Origin: Colias croceus
Lineage: Eukaryota > Arthropoda > Insecta > Lepidoptera > Pieridae
Length of the DNA stretch: 64,000 nucleotides
Assembly (NCBI RefSeq): GCF_905220415.1
Contig: NC_059563.1
Location: forward strand, 2,242,001 to 2,306,000
Direction: 5' to 3'
Of the stretch, positions 1 to 11,529 are shown piece after piece. Made by a program: the position numbers and the translations under genes. The notes under the pieces were generated by a model. It made no database searches. It was given only the letters and a program-made list of their open reading frames with translations, and was not told where the DNA came from. The number at the start of each line of letters is the position of its first letter. Position 1 is the stretch's first letter.

Positions 1-31
1 AAACCTTTCCTCTTTATAATATTAGTATAGA
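1..31 (-). mobile_element. Helitron family B, terminal fragment
   Basis: Minus-strand 5' terminus of the commonest family here: the plus strand ends TATAATATTAGTATAGA before a T, the complement of TCTATACTAATATTATA. The rest lies outside the window. Confidence 0.7.
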
Positions 32-494
32 TATGTTTTCTTGCCTCGAAAATGGACCAACGAACGGCTTAAATTAATTATCCCTTGTTAATTAATGTTA
101 TGTTACCATGACAACTATAATAATATAGCAAATGTATATTTTGTTTTATTTTACAAACTCTCTAATGTTAACAATCTAAATGAATCTGTTCGGAACGATA
201 TATTGGCATGTTTTCCCGGATTAAATAGTTGTTCAGTAAATGAAAAGTTAATTAACAGATGGATGCATAAATTAATGACTATTATGTCTGTATTAGGTAG
301 ATATTTTAAATGTTGCTAAAACTTTCTGCCAATATATTTTGTTATACCTATTATTACTTTTCCAGTTACCATTTACCTATACAATCTAATATATAATATT
401 TTAGTGTCGAGGTGTTTGAAGTTAAACTAGGTACTCAGAAATTTTAGTGCATATCGGCTAGGTATCAAGCTAACAACTTTTTTTCATACCTAGT

Positions 495-535
495 AATAAT
501 AAGAGTAAGGCAAAACAATGTTTGCCGGGACAGAT
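495..535 (+). mobile_element. Helitron family H 3' fragment
   Basis: About 40 bp (AAGAGTAAGGCAAAACA, then TTTGCCGGGACAG) match the 3' part of the element at 13540-13693. The CTAG terminus is lost. Confidence 0.5.
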
Positions 536-1457
536 AAGCATATAAATTATACAATATACATACATTATATTGTAAATGTTATTTTTTTTCCGTTGTTTGA
601 AACTCTATACATAAACTCTATACCACGTTTATCCTAATTTGATAGTTATCTTTAGGAATATCTGCAACCTCGATACAAGACGTCAATGTTCCGGGAATTA
701 TGCTAATAGCCGAGTTCTGTACACAGGCCGTAACACGAAGTTACGATTGTATGACAAGTTCACGTTAAATCTATTGTGTGATGAGAACTAACGATCCTGC
801 ATCATCATCATTTGTGGAGTAGGGTTGGCACTATCGATATATTTATCGAATGTAGAAATAGGGCTGCTACAAGGCGAAATTATTTGAAAATTACAAAAAA
901 AGAACGAGAGATAATTGACAAATTGTAAGGAATTTTGAAATAGGTTGCCAACGTTGAAAAAAAGCTTTTGTCTTGTATTATTTAAAGCTAAAAAAAGTTC
1001 ATAAAGCTCTGTAACAGCAACAGATTTCTTGTTAGAGTAATACAAGAACTTTTATTTCAAAGATGTAAGAAAAAGGAAGAAAAGGCAAAAAAAGCTTATT
1101 TTTAAGTAAATTTTTTTAATTTTTAATTTTTTTTAATTTATAGATTTTAGGTTCAATGCCAGGTCTATATAATATGTTGTGTCTACACAAAGGAAGACGT
1201 TAGAAAACCTTGTAGGAAAAACGCAATAATCTTATCCGTGATAAATTTAATAACCTGGGTGATCAATATAATTTACCTACCTATTTCACAATATAGTTTG
1301 AAGCTTATCATATTAGGTATAATATGTAATCAACGTGCAATATGGCTTCCTTACCACTTCCTGATTTCGGGAACATTGTAATAGCATAAGCACTAAATTT
1401 GCTTAAATTTGCTTGCTCTGATGCAGAATATTATATGATGTTCCAATTTATTATAAT
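536..1457. other. No supported feature
   Basis: AT-rich sequence with poly-A and poly-T runs. Open frames here lack coding character and I see no repeat terminus. Confidence 0.5.
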
Positions 1458-1458
1458 A

Positions 1459-1655
1459 CTAGCTTCCACCCGCGACTCTGTCCGCGCGGATGTCGGTCTT
1501 CGCATGGTTTTTTTCTCCATTTTGAACTTGTAAGACGTTACTAACGCAACGTGTGTTCGCGGTTCTACAGAACAACGTTCTGCCCTGCCATTTATTTTTT
1601 CAATATTTTCAATGTACAGAATTGACACTTCTACAGATTTATTATATAATAATCA
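1459..1655 (-). mobile_element. Helitron-like repeat, separate subfamily
   Basis: The plus strand opens CTAGCTTCCACCCGCGAC followed by TCTGTCCGCG, the complement of a GC-rich hairpin ending in CTAG. It runs to an AT-rich end near ACAGATTTATTATATAAT. The 5' TC end is not sharply defined. The frame across it is not a gene. Confidence 0.5.
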
Positions 1656-2281
1656 AAATAATATTCTATCTACAATAGAATATTATTTTGATGTAGGTTA
1701 TACGTTAGATTTAAACTCGATTCATTCATTATATTTTTGGGGTTCTTAATAATATGTAAGATCATCTTTTTATAGAAAAACTTGCAGAAAATAAAAAAGG
1801 AAATACACAAATGCCACAAAACACAATTGAATAAAAAAAGTTAAGAAAAAAAGGTTTACATTTTCATAACTTAGGTTTTACATATAAAAAAATGCATAAT
1901 TATACAAAAGTATGTGTGTTTGTCTTTCTCTAACGTCACAACGAAGTAATTATACAGTGTGATATAGTATTAGGTATATTATCTATGGTAAAAAATAAAA
2001 ATAAAATAAGATACCTATCCTTTATTGAATTATTTATGAGTAAGTTCAATAATGGACGACTAAGATCTGTTACGCAAAAATTACATAAACATTACACAGT
2101 CATTGAAAGAATACAAAAATGAAAAAAGTATCAATTTAATATACATAAATATTAACGAAAGCCGGTCATAAAAGGCCAAAATGTAAACAAAATGCAAAAT
2201 GCCAAAATACAACAACATTCTTTAAAGCATTTATAATCGATTTACTAGAAGTAAAAAGAATATTCCTAAAACTATAGATAC

Positions 2282-2369
2282 TGTGTCTCTTCGGTCGCAT
2301 CGGTCTTCCCTCTCGTCGGACTTTAGGAATGATGGAATAGTCAGCTCCGTATTCCTGCACAGGTAAACT
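2282..2369 (-). CDS. Candidate internal coding exon, unknown host gene
   Basis: On the minus strand a strong acceptor (TTTGTTTCTATTTCAG) precedes an 88-nt block whose codon use is much less AT-rich than the flanks. In the open frame it reads SLPVQEYGADYSIIPKV, then a very basic run RREGRPMRPKRHS. A weak donor (GTATCT) follows at 2281-2276. Past it the frame stays open to a stop near 2166 but turns AT-rich and hydrophobic without coding character, so I place the exon end at the donor. The acidic-to-basic composition and dibasic sites could suit a secreted precursor or a protein tail, but I do not recognise the family. No partner exon was found. Confidence 0.35.
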
Positions 2370-2443
2370 CTGAAATAGAAACAAAATAACGTAATAAATT
2401 TTCATTTATATAGAAATTAAGGACATATAATATATTATAATAT

Positions 2444-2548
2444 ATGTTACAGTCAAAACCCGGAACCAGTTAACAACATTATTGACCGGTAAAACTAGTC
2501 AATAAGGTTATTGACTATTTGCTGTTTGCATGGTTTTGACTGTAACAT
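2444..2548. mobile_element. 105-bp MITE with 17-bp perfect TIRs
   Basis: The left end ATGTTACAGTCAAAACC is exactly inverted at the right end GGTTTTGACTGTAACAT. The interior carries further inverted pieces around ATTGACCGG and TCAATAAGG. It has no coding capacity. It abuts the Helitron-like repeat that follows. Confidence 0.7.
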
Positions 2549-2830
2549 CTATACATATAATAAAATCGTAGGAAAGTCAAAACTGTACATTGAATATTTT
2601 TTTAAAAGAATACCTGGGCCGTGATCTATAATCGATATAGAAGCCAAAAACATAGTTTTTAGAATTTTTGTCTGTTTGTCTGTTTGTCTGTTTGTCTGTT
2701 TGTCTGTATGTTTGTCCGAGCTAATCTCGAAAAGTACTGCATAGATTGACTTCAAATTTTGCATGAATATTACTAACAGGTCGGGTGAGGCTATAGGCTA
2801 CATATTATCAAGCTATCATCTACGGGGGAG
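2548..2830 (+). mobile_element. Helitron-like repeat with TTTGTCTG microsatellite
   Basis: Starts TCTATACATATAATAAAA and carries a clean (TTTGTCTG)n block at about 2669-2707. The 3' CTAG hairpin is absent, so it is truncated or decayed. The class assignment rests on the 5' end and the microsatellite position. Confidence 0.45.
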
Positions 2831-2939
2831 GAGCTGTGAACCTTTATTTTTCTTACGTATTCCGTGTATTACGACAGCGTACAATCTAAAGACTCATGTT
2901 TAAATGTTGGTTTCGAGTAAGCCATGCTATTATCTAGCT

Positions 2940-3270
2940 TTACAAAATAAAAACTATGTCATTTACGTAATTTGGGCAGAGAAACAGTTTAATGAATTTA
3001 GTAGTATAAAGACAAATTAGAAACAGCGCCATCTATTAAATGTTATAAAAATCAAATCAATTTACACGTTAACTATTGGAAATTAATAATCAAATGACGC
3101 ATATATAAATGTTGTTTGACAATATCTAGATTGACACTATAAAAATTATGCCATTTAAGTAACTTGGGAAGAGAAACATAGCTTAAAGAATGTAAGTTGT
3201 ATAATGTTAATTTTGTAACAGCGCCATCTATGAGATTTCGTAAAAATCAAATCAATTTACATGTTAACAC
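2940..3270. repeat. Two diverged direct repeats of about 130 bp
   Basis: The first copy (about 2942-3074) and second (about 3138-3267) share blocks including GAGAAACA, CAGCGCCATCTAT and AAAATCAAATCAATTTACA in the same order. Their divergence suggests an old duplication. Confidence 0.55.
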
Positions 3271-3552
3271 TACTGAACACAATGTTAAAAATTAATAATT
3301 TAAATATAATTATGTTATTTATTTATTTAACTCTTTAACCCATATCTTCCGTTCCCTATAAGATATATTTCGTGTAAATAATAAACTACATTTTTTTTAA
3401 AGTGAGGGTACCTACTTAGATGTTTATTATTTTAAGTAAAAATAGACACCATTATCTACAGTTAATCTAATGATTGTGTTCCAAAGAGTATAATAATATA
3501 TTGTTGTGTTCATTAGTTACAATTTTTAAAATCTTCGTGTTTTATAAATTTA

Positions 3553-3746
3553 CTAGCTTACCACCCGCGGCTTCGTCCGCTTTGTCTAAAACCTAATAAA
3601 TTATGTACTAAAACCTTCCTCTTGAATCAGTCTATCTATTAAAAAAACCGCATCAAAATCTGTTGCGAAGTTTTAAAGATTTAAGCATACAAAGGGACAT
3701 AGGGACATAGGGACACAGAAAGCGACTTTTTTATACTATGTAGTGA
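3553..3746 (-). mobile_element. Helitron family D
   Basis: Complete and on the minus strand: the plus strand reads CTAGCTTACCACCCGCGG at the left and TATACTATGTAGTGA before T at the right. It contains the family block GGGACATAGGGACA. Confidence 0.75.
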
Positions 3747-3867
3747 TATTTATAAAGCAATTGAATGCCATAAAACCAAAAATATCAAAATATGCAATCT
3801 TCGTGTTTTGTGAATTTTCACCATCATGCGTTCCCACAAAAGGTAAGTTGTTACTTACAGGTATTTA

Positions 3868-3930
3868 TTGAAATGAAATGAAATGAATGATTCTTTTATT
3901 ATTTTGAGGTGCATTGGGAACAGAAGTTTT
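3868..3930 (-). mobile_element. Retroposon 3' tail
   Basis: On the minus strand, AATAAAAGAATCATTCA leads into a (TTTCA)n simple tail, the usual 3' end of a 5'-truncated non-LTR element. No coding part remains. Confidence 0.4.
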
Positions 3931-4784
3931 TGATAAAATTTTATTTGTAAGTAGCTTTTTTTATAGATTTACAGTTAACTTTTGATTTTTTTATTCAATG
4001 CTAATAAAATTATATCGCCTTTGGAAGACGATTTCTGCTGATATTTTTACTACACCACTTGAAAATTGATGATTTGATGATAAAGACAGTAGCAGCGAGG
4101 ATTAAGTGGAAATTAGTAATCATCCGCTTCGTCAATTTTTGACTGAAGTTAATGTCCAACGTCCAATGGTTCAATCATTGGAAGTATCTCGGGAAATTTT
4201 GTAGGATATTTTTCAGGAAGGAGAGGAGGGGCAGCCAACCACATATCAAACTACTACGTTTTAGTACCGAAAAAAATGTTATTGCCAAATGAAACGTAAA
4301 TTTTGCACTCACAACTTTACAAGTAATGTTTTTATTTTGACTTTGCGGTTATCTGATTATAATATTTATCGTTATGGCTATCGACGTACCGACCGTACTG
4401 GGATCAGAGTAGGTAGATACATGATATACAGTTCATCATCCAGGATTGCTTAGAGCATTTTCACACTGAAAAAGATGTTTTCTTTGAATCGTAGTTGTAG
4501 TCGTAGTAAAGTTACTATGTAAACTAACGTAATTTAATACTACATATTCTATAATGGTGTGCTCAAACTGTTAATCTACATTTAATTTAGATTATTATTA
4601 TTTTGATACTAAGTAATGTAGAATTTAAACCACATTCATGTTTTCTTCAGATTTTAAGATTTTCTTATCAGAGTGTTCAATTTTAATGTAGTTAAATTTT
4701 ATAAGAGACAATAATTAAGAAAATTTTAAAATAAAGTGTCACGTATTTTTTTTAAACAACGAATGACGAAAAACGACCTAATCG

Positions 4785-4810
4785 CGGACGAAGTCGCGGG
4801 CAACAGCTAG
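4785..4810 (+). mobile_element. Helitron 3' terminus only
   Basis: GCGGACGAAGTCGCGGG, then CAACAGCTAG before T, gives the hairpin and CTAG end. No matching 5' end is seen upstream. Confidence 0.5.
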
Positions 4811-5400
4811 TATTATATAATACATAAAGGTGGTGTTGAACTAGTTTTTACTAAATGTTTATTTCGAATATTTGATACAGCGCTTTTAACGGCTACAAAT
4901 AAAATGGAAGATTACTTTTTTTATATTGTTTTTGTAAAGCTTACCTACCTAAAATAATATCTTAAATGCAATTTATAAATTAGTGCGTAATGAAATCTTA
5001 TCATTAAGTACTAGCAAGGCCTAATGACTTGTGAATTTCAACCATTATAATATACATTGCCCTTTACATTGTTATTACAATATATATCCCACCACAGTAT
5101 ATATATTAACCAGTAGCTAAAGCCATTCGTGGTAATAAACACGCAATTTAGAAGTGTTAATTTGTCGAGGTATCCCAGCTCAAGTTGTAATACCTAGATA
5201 GTGGATTTGCAATGCAAGTTTGTTGGCAGTAATCGAAGGATTTGATTAACTGCACTTCGAGTTGTGGCTTCATTCAGTTGCTTAGCTAACCAGGAGCTAG
5301 ATGGGGCCCCAGGGCCTTCGAGATTAGGGGCCTTTAAGTCCTTCAGCAAATCTCTATTGATCTCTCTGAAATATATGTAAACAAAAAATGTTAAACTGTT
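4811..5400. other. No supported feature
   Basis: AT-rich sequence with no convincing repeat ends, coding frame or RNA gene. Confidence 0.45.
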
Positions 5401-5409
5401 AAATTTTAA

Positions 5410-5575
5410 AAGAATAGAAAATATTCGATCACGGTGCGGGATGCGAACCCGTGTCTTTCGCCATGCCGGGGTGAAACCTGACCTCTTGTCCTAAAAACTA
5501 ATCTAAAAAACTTAGAACTAATCTAATTTATATAGCATTTGAATGCTATAAAACTAAATATGAAATCAATTTATT
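5410..5575 (-). repeat. Degenerate copy of the tRNA-like element
   Basis: On the minus strand a B box (GGTTCGCATCC, plus-strand 5439-5449) lies in CCCGCACCGTGATCGAATA, then TTTTCTATTCT. This is the same order as in the 14-kb array. The 5' acceptor strand and A box are eroded. At 5533-5560 the plus strand carries the family's ATAGCATTTGAATGC block. Confidence 0.55.
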
Positions 5576-6029
5576 CTGATGGTTACAACGTCACCTCATA
5601 ATTCGAAATCCGCCCAGTTGTTTTGGCGTGTCAAAAAAATATACATACACTTGAAAAACATAACCCTCTTTTTTTAAAATCTTTATTTTATTAACGAGGG
5701 TTTGAACCCTCTTTCTTTCGCAGTCGGGTAATATGAGAGGTTGCTACTTATGCAGTAAGTATGGCATTAAACATAACATGTTTTAATGTTCTTAAAGGTC
5801 ATGTATTTACTCCAGGGCCCTTGGTTACCTGAATACGTCACTGGCTTCATTTCAAATTGTTCTACGTATTCGTATTTTGTACGGACAGAACATTCCAGAA
5901 CATTCGAAGTTCGTTTGATTAATATCGAAGATGTGTGCGGTTTTTTTTATTAACAGCTATTTTGTAGAAATAGATACCTCTAATTGGTATGGAGTTTTTA
6001 TAAGCAGTTATAACAAAAATATTGTATTA

Positions 6030-6253
6030 CTAGCTTTCCACCCGCGGCATCGCCCGCGCAGTCAAAGAAAAACCCGCATAGTTCCCGTTCTCGTGGGATT
6101 TCCGGGATAAAACCTATCCTATGTCCTTTCTCGGGTATCAAAATATCTCTATACCAAATTTAATGCAAATTGGTTCAGTATTTAAGGCGTGATTGAGTAA
6201 CAGACAGACAGACAGAGTTACTTTCGCATTTATACATGTAATATTAGTATGGA
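6030..6253 (-). mobile_element. Helitron family A
   Basis: The plus strand begins CTAGCTTTCCACCCGCGG and ends AATATTAGTATGGA before T. It holds the diagnostic CAGACAGACAGACAGAG block. It shows the usual lack of target duplication and A/T flanks. Confidence 0.75.
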
Positions 6254-6547
6254 TGAAATTACAAGTTTACATTACTCTAAACATTTTAATCAAGCACAGA
6301 GAAAGTTTTACTTTGTTATGTTTGCTGCCTTGGATGGAAACACTAACAATGGAATAAGTTTGAATGTTCGTTTGTTTTTAATTTAAAGTATATCAAGATT
6401 CTGTTCGAGCTTTGAGCCAGAATTTCAGTCAATATCAAATTTATCTTCATTAGACGAGAGAGTGAAAATATAGAATGTAGCTTTAATAACAAAGAGAATA
6501 ATATAATAGTTTAACTTATAAACGAAGGTGCATTTTATATACATACT

Positions 6548-6733
6548 ACTTGCTTACCGCAGCTTCGCCTGCTTTATCTATAACCTAACAAATTATAGGT
6601 ACTAAGATCTTCTTCGAGAATCACTGTCACTAAAAAACCCGCATTAAAATCCGTTGCCTAGTTTTAAATATCTAAGCATACAGACACACAGACGTCGGAT
6701 ATCGACATTGTTTTATAGTTTATACTATGTAGT
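6548..6733 (-). mobile_element. Helitron family D, decayed
   Basis: Follows the family D order (GCTTACCGCAGCTTCGCC, then TTTATACTATGTAG) with several indels and no intact CTAG. Confidence 0.55.
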
Positions 6734-6905
6734 TATTTATAGTCGTAAATCCTTTTCTTTTGTTACAATCCCGGAAGATACCCGCTTTCAATCGATATAT
6801 AATTAAACCGGAAAACAAAACCCTTGTACTCCGTTCATTTTCTTTCTTTATTTTCAAACAATATTAAAATGAAATTCGTGACGGCGCTAAATTAAACAGA
6901 CTTAA

Positions 6906-7273
6906 AGCCGGCTACTCAAGTACCTGCCTCAGGGGCAATATTGGAACAATCTCGGTTGCACGGCGGTCGGAACAATTTCATCTATTCTCTAAATTGCCCC
7001 TGCTTGCCTATACACATCACAATTAAATTAAGGGCGCAATTAAAATATTGCCCCTGCTGCAGGAAGATGAGTAGCCGGTTTAAGTTGCCACTGCTTGCCT
7101 ATACACATCACAATTAAATTAAGGGCGCAATTATATATTATATTGCCCCTGCTGCAGGCAAATAAGTAGCCGGTTTAATTTGTCCCTGCTTGCTTATACA
7201 CATCACAATTAAGGAGCCAATTATGCGTGCAATTCCAATATTTCCCCTGCGGTAGTTACATGAGTTGCCGGCT
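6906..7273. mobile_element. TTAA-flanked MITE with triplicated 3' half
   Basis: The ends AGCCGGCTACTCAAG and CATGAGTTGCCGGCT are inverted and flanked by TTAA at 6902-6905 and 7274-7277, the piggyBac-type target duplication. From about 6992 the right half is repeated three times (about 95 bp each). The repeats share TGCTTGCCTATACACATC or close variants, and each ends with a GTAGCCGGTTTAA-like terminus. No transposase is encoded. A relative lies at 21563-21757. Confidence 0.7.
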
Positions 7274-7524
7274 TTAAGAAATTTTTCATTGAGACGTTGA
7301 CATCTGTTATAAATGAAGTTGCGTCGAAAATGTTCAAATAATTTAGGTTTTTTGAAGAAATCCCTTGGAACAATTTATAAAGTAATTTGTAAAAATCAGA
7401 TATCCATTAATAACGTTTTAGTAACTCTTTTAGCTTTAGTGCCAATATGGCGTATCATTAGTCTTTTTTATAAATGTTTATTTTTCCAAAGTAACAGTAA
7501 GTACCTACACTGCTGTGTTAGTAT

Positions 7525-7570
7525 TACAATTAGAAGAGCCTAGGTTCGATTCCCATTAGACCAAATAATA
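7525..7570 (+). repeat. Possible SINE remnant with a B box
   Basis: GGTTCGATTCC at 7543-7553 is a perfect Pol III B box, but no A box or tRNA fold surrounds it. Confidence 0.3.
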
Positions 7571-7574
7571 CAGC

Positions 7575-8245
7575 AATTAATAAATCCATGAATTCAATAT
7601 CTGAAAATGGACCCATCGTCTTCTTGCAATATTTTTTTACATGACCACATTTTATGTCATAAATTAAATATTTTAATTTTTATTATTAAAACTTTTTTTT
7701 GAAACATAATACCTATACCTATTATCACAATTCAGTAAGTTTATCTTTGGGCACCATCAAAAAAGCTACATAATACAATTGCCAAGTTCCATAGTGACAA
7801 ATAATACTAAGTGTTTGAAAAAGTAGCTTAAATTTTAGTACACACTTAAAAAAGTTCTTAGATCTAGGTCGAGAGACGATAATCTAGAAAATACTCTGCC
7901 CATTTACTTTGATTTCAAATAATAAAAGGTGACATTTATTTAATTTCCTAGATAACTTTTGCGGTAAAGTTTTCATAAGCTATCGTTAACGCTTTAACGT
8001 ATTGACGGTTTAGCAAGAAAATTGTCTATTAGATAATTCTAGTAAGTTTTTCGTATCTAGCGTTGACGCAATTTAGATCTTCAGACCATATACCTAAGTA
8101 CTAGATTCCTGTATATATTAAATGCTTAAAAGTTAATATTAGCTGCTGCTAGCTGACAAAATAAATCCTTTATTCATGTGAACTGCCTCAAAGGTGAATT
8201 TTTGATAATAGTTGATGAACTGAAAATGGCGGAAAGCTAGTTATT
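7575..8245. other. No supported feature
   Basis: AT-rich sequence; nothing coding or repetitive recognised. Confidence 0.45.
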
Positions 8246-8249
8246 TATA

Positions 8250-8433
8250 TTATAATACTAAAGAGTTTGTTTGTTTGTTTGAACGCGCTAATCTCAGGAA
8301 TTACTGGTCCGTTTTGAAATATTATTTCGGTGTTAGAAAGCCCATTTATCGAGAAAGGCTTATCCCCTGTATATCATTACGATAAGACCAACAGGAGCGG
8401 AGCGCTGAGGGTAAAACCGCGGGGCACAACTTG
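8250..8433 (+). mobile_element. Helitron family B, decayed ends
   Basis: Body in the usual order: GAACGCGCTAATCTCAGGA, GGTGTTAGA, AACAGGAGCGGAGCG, ending CGGGGCACAACTTG instead of GCTAG. Confidence 0.65.
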
Positions 8434-8878
8434 TTACTTATATGCGTACATGTACATATCAGTCCATATATTTTTATAACAATATAGAAATATGTGGCAA
8501 AACCTCATTTAGGTCGCTTATTAAACGACGTATTAGTAAAGAGGCTAGGCCATTAACTAAATGGGTGATTAAACTTGGACAGTACTCATATTAGACAAGA
8601 CTTAGCTATAAAATCTATTATAACCCGCATAAATGATATCGTCATTCTATTCAGACGATTGATATCATGTCATGTGTTATTGCCAATTAGTCGGTTAATA
8701 CGCCTTCCATAAATAACAAACAATTGGAATTTCAAATTACGGCTATTAGACGTGATTTATACGCGAAAATTAATAGTAATAAATAGTCAACAGTTCGTTC
8801 TAAATGATTAGAGGAATAGCGTTTTCAGTTCACATTTCAATTGATTATATTGGAATAGTAATATATATTATGTATTGT

Positions 8879-9040
8879 AACGCGGCTTCACCCGCGTTTT
8901 GAAAGAACCCGCGTAGATCCCGTTTAAAAGTAGCATATGTCTTATTCTGGGTCTTCAGCTACCTAAATATAAAATCTCATTGTAATCGGTTCAGTAGTAT
9001 TTGCGTGAAAGAGAAACAAAAATCATTAGTAGGATGTTTT
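8879..9040 (-). mobile_element. Helitron family C fragment
   Basis: The plus strand reads CGCGGCTTCACCCGCG and later TTGTAATCGGTTCAGTAG and TTAGTAGGA. The CTAG end is missing. Confidence 0.55.
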
Positions 9041-9220
9041 TTTCGTTTCGTTTGCTTGCGTATATTTAAAATATAAATAAATAATAGGTCATTGTTTAAA
9101 ATGAGTTACTTGGTAGAGATTTTTAAATTAATAACAATAGAGCCACTTTATATGTTAAGATTTTTCTTTCATTTGGTTTATATTATTATCGTTAAATTTG
9201 GTTGCCAAGTAGAAAATTAG

Positions 9221-9445
9221 ATAGCTTTCCCCCCACGGCTTCGCCCGCGTTTTCTAAGAAAAACCCGCATATCTCCCGTTACCGTGGGATTTCCGGGATA
9301 AAAACTATCCTATGTGTTAATCCAAGTTACCCTCTATATGTGTGCTTAATTTCATTGTAATCGGTTCAGTAGTATTTGCGTGAAAGAGTAACAAACACAC
9401 ACATACACATCCTCACGAACTTTCGTATTTATAATATTAGTAGGA
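9221..9445 (-). mobile_element. Helitron family C
   Basis: The plus strand runs from ATAGCTTTCCCCCCACGG (CTAG mutated) to ATAATATTAGTAGGA before T. It has a short CA-rich microsatellite (ACAAACACACACATACAC) at the family's variable site. Confidence 0.7.
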
Positions 9446-9468
9446 TAATTTATAATTTATATAAATAA

Positions 9469-9637
9469 TCTATAATATAAAAATGAAACCAAAATGTGTT
9501 GGTAAGCGCATAACTTGAGAACGGCTGAACCGATTTCGTTAATTTTTTTTTTATAATATTCCTTGAAGTACGAGGATGGTTCTTATGTAGAGAAAACGTA
9601 AACATGTACCACGGGCGAAGCCGGGGCGGACCGCTAG
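9469..9637 (+). mobile_element. Helitron family F, 169 bp
   Basis: Starts TCTATAATATAAAAATG and ends GCGAAGCCGGGGCGGACC, then GCTAG, before T. It is exactly 169 bp, as are the copies at 54797 and 58666. Apparent open frames on both strands are artefacts of the repeat. Confidence 0.75.
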
Positions 9638-10429
9638 TATAATAATAATAATAGAACTTGCTGATTTTTTGTAGGTTCTTTAGCTCATTTTTTTTTTCAT
9701 TTATAATTACGCATTTATATGTATACGGATGTAAAGGCATTCCATCCTTCAAATTTACATTCAAAACTTCCATACCTCCGCAGTTGCTGAACTATAATCG
9801 TCATGATTCTTCTGTATTTGATAGGAAATTTATGTATAAAGTCGATGCCAAAACTCTGAAAATATATTAGAAGGAAAACCAGCTGCGTCTTAGTTCTAAA
9901 ATTTAAAAAATATATTTAAGAAAGTTGTGTTAGTTGGACTACTTATATAAGTATAACTCAAGAACGGCTGAACAGATTTGTATGAGCTTTTATTTGCTGG
10001 TTTTGTCTCCGTTGTATAGGAAAATAACTTTTAATTACTTGAAAAATTAGTACAATAGCTTAAATATAAAAGATATTATTATGTTTGACTTTTTGTTAAA
10101 CATCAGCGATTCATTTTGTTTATTATTCATCACAAAATACGAATAAACAGAACACGTTTGATAATTATTTTAATACCATTATTTTCTTTAAAAAATTCTC
10201 CAACAAAAGAATGTTAAATAACGAAATACAATAATAATTATCACTGAAATAAATTCCATAGAAATAACTCCACTTGACAATTCTTTGAAATCGTCTGAAA
10301 TTCAGAAATCTGAAAATACAATACAATCTAAAAAAATTATGTTCTTTTGAAAGTAAAAATGAAATATTTGTCTCTACAACACAGAACAATAAACTTTAAA
10401 AAATCAAATTTTTCGGTCTTCATTTTAAA

Positions 10430-10655
10430 CTAGGTTTCCGCCCGCGGCTTCGCCCGCGCAGTCAAAGAAAAACCCGCATAGTTCCCGTTCCCGTGGGATT
10501 TCCGAGACTGCGACATTTTCCCAGGATAAAAAGTAGCCTATGTCCTTTCTCGGGTATCAAAATATCTCCATACCAAATTTCAGGAAAATTCGTTTAGTAG
10601 TTTAGGCGTGATTGAGTAACAGACAGACAGACAGAGTTACTTTCGCAATTATAAT
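10430..10655 (-). mobile_element. Helitron family A
   Basis: The plus strand begins CTAGGTTTCCGCCCGCGG and includes the GACA block. The 5' end is eroded after ACTTTCGCAATTATAAT. Confidence 0.7.
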
Positions 10656-10659
10656 TTTA

Positions 10660-11280
10660 TTTATTATGAATTTGTCATATTTTATGAAAAATGAAAACAA
10701 CGAAGTATTTTATATTAAATGGGAGCAGACATTTTTAAATTGAACACTTCATAAATTAAAATGTTTTCATGATTTAACTCCATATTTTAAGATACAGTGA
10801 GCATTATTATTCAAATAATGGAAGAATTAAAATTGTTAGTTGTTTTCATACAAATAATTGTTTAAACCATTATTAGTAACTTTGACCTTAACATTGATGT
10901 TAACATTATACAGTATATTATTGTATTACATACAAACAACATTAATAGTTTTGAGTAAATTTAAATGAGTAAAATGACGTATGTATGATCAGATGTTATT
11001 TATTTTAATAGTATAACACTATACAGGGTAGCCTTATCGCTTGTTGTGATGTTTACCAGGCAAACCATAACATATTACTATGTTCTCAGAAATACTCTGT
11101 TATTTAATCCTTTGAATATTATTAGATAATTTTGGTATAAATGATGAAAGCCAGGAAAGTGAAATTTTATTATAATTGTCACCTAAATCTATCAAAAGAA
11201 TGCTTTAAACACGTACTACCTTGAAAATATTATGTTGTTCAACAATTAAAAAAAAGTAAACAAAAAAGTAAATTAATTCC
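10660..11280. other. No supported feature
   Basis: AT-rich sequence without recognisable element or coding signal. Confidence 0.45.
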
Positions 11281-11285
11281 GCTCT

Positions 11286-11498
11286 TCAAATAAATAATTT
11301 GTTGTTTACAAAAACCACTTGAATATACGGAACCATTGCTCTTATCACGGAGGCCTTGTCTTCAAAGTTTTCCACAATCAAAAAGAACTTACGGACTTCA
11401 CTCAAAAGGTATTTATAAAAGTTATAATTTGGTGAAACTTGAGCTATTATATCGGGATGCCTTTTCACTTGGAGCTTCGAATTGAAATGTTCTGTCAT
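11286..11498 (-). CDS. Candidate coding patch, unknown protein
   Basis: A 70-codon minus-strand frame reads more like protein than its neighbours: mixed third positions and segments such as HPDIIAQVSPNYNFYKYLL, then SEVRKFFLIVENFEDKA. A plausible acceptor (ATCTTTATACTATGACAG) lies immediately upstream and overlaps the ATG, so this may be an exon rather than a whole gene. Possible donors are GTAAAC or GTGGTT near its 3' end. No domain is recognised. A very GC-rich block follows on the upstream side. Confidence 0.3.
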   Translation of the reverse strand: MTEHFNSKLQVKRHPDIIAQVSPNYNFYKYLLSEVRKFFLIVENFEDKASVIRAMVPYIQVVFVNNKLFI

Positions 11499-11529
11499 AG
11501 TATAAAGATAACCAGTAAGTTACCTTCTA

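Noticed and set aside
9450..9773. 107-codon minus-strand frame
   Set aside because: It covers the family F Helitron at 9469-9637; the same peptide words recur at 37993, another copy.
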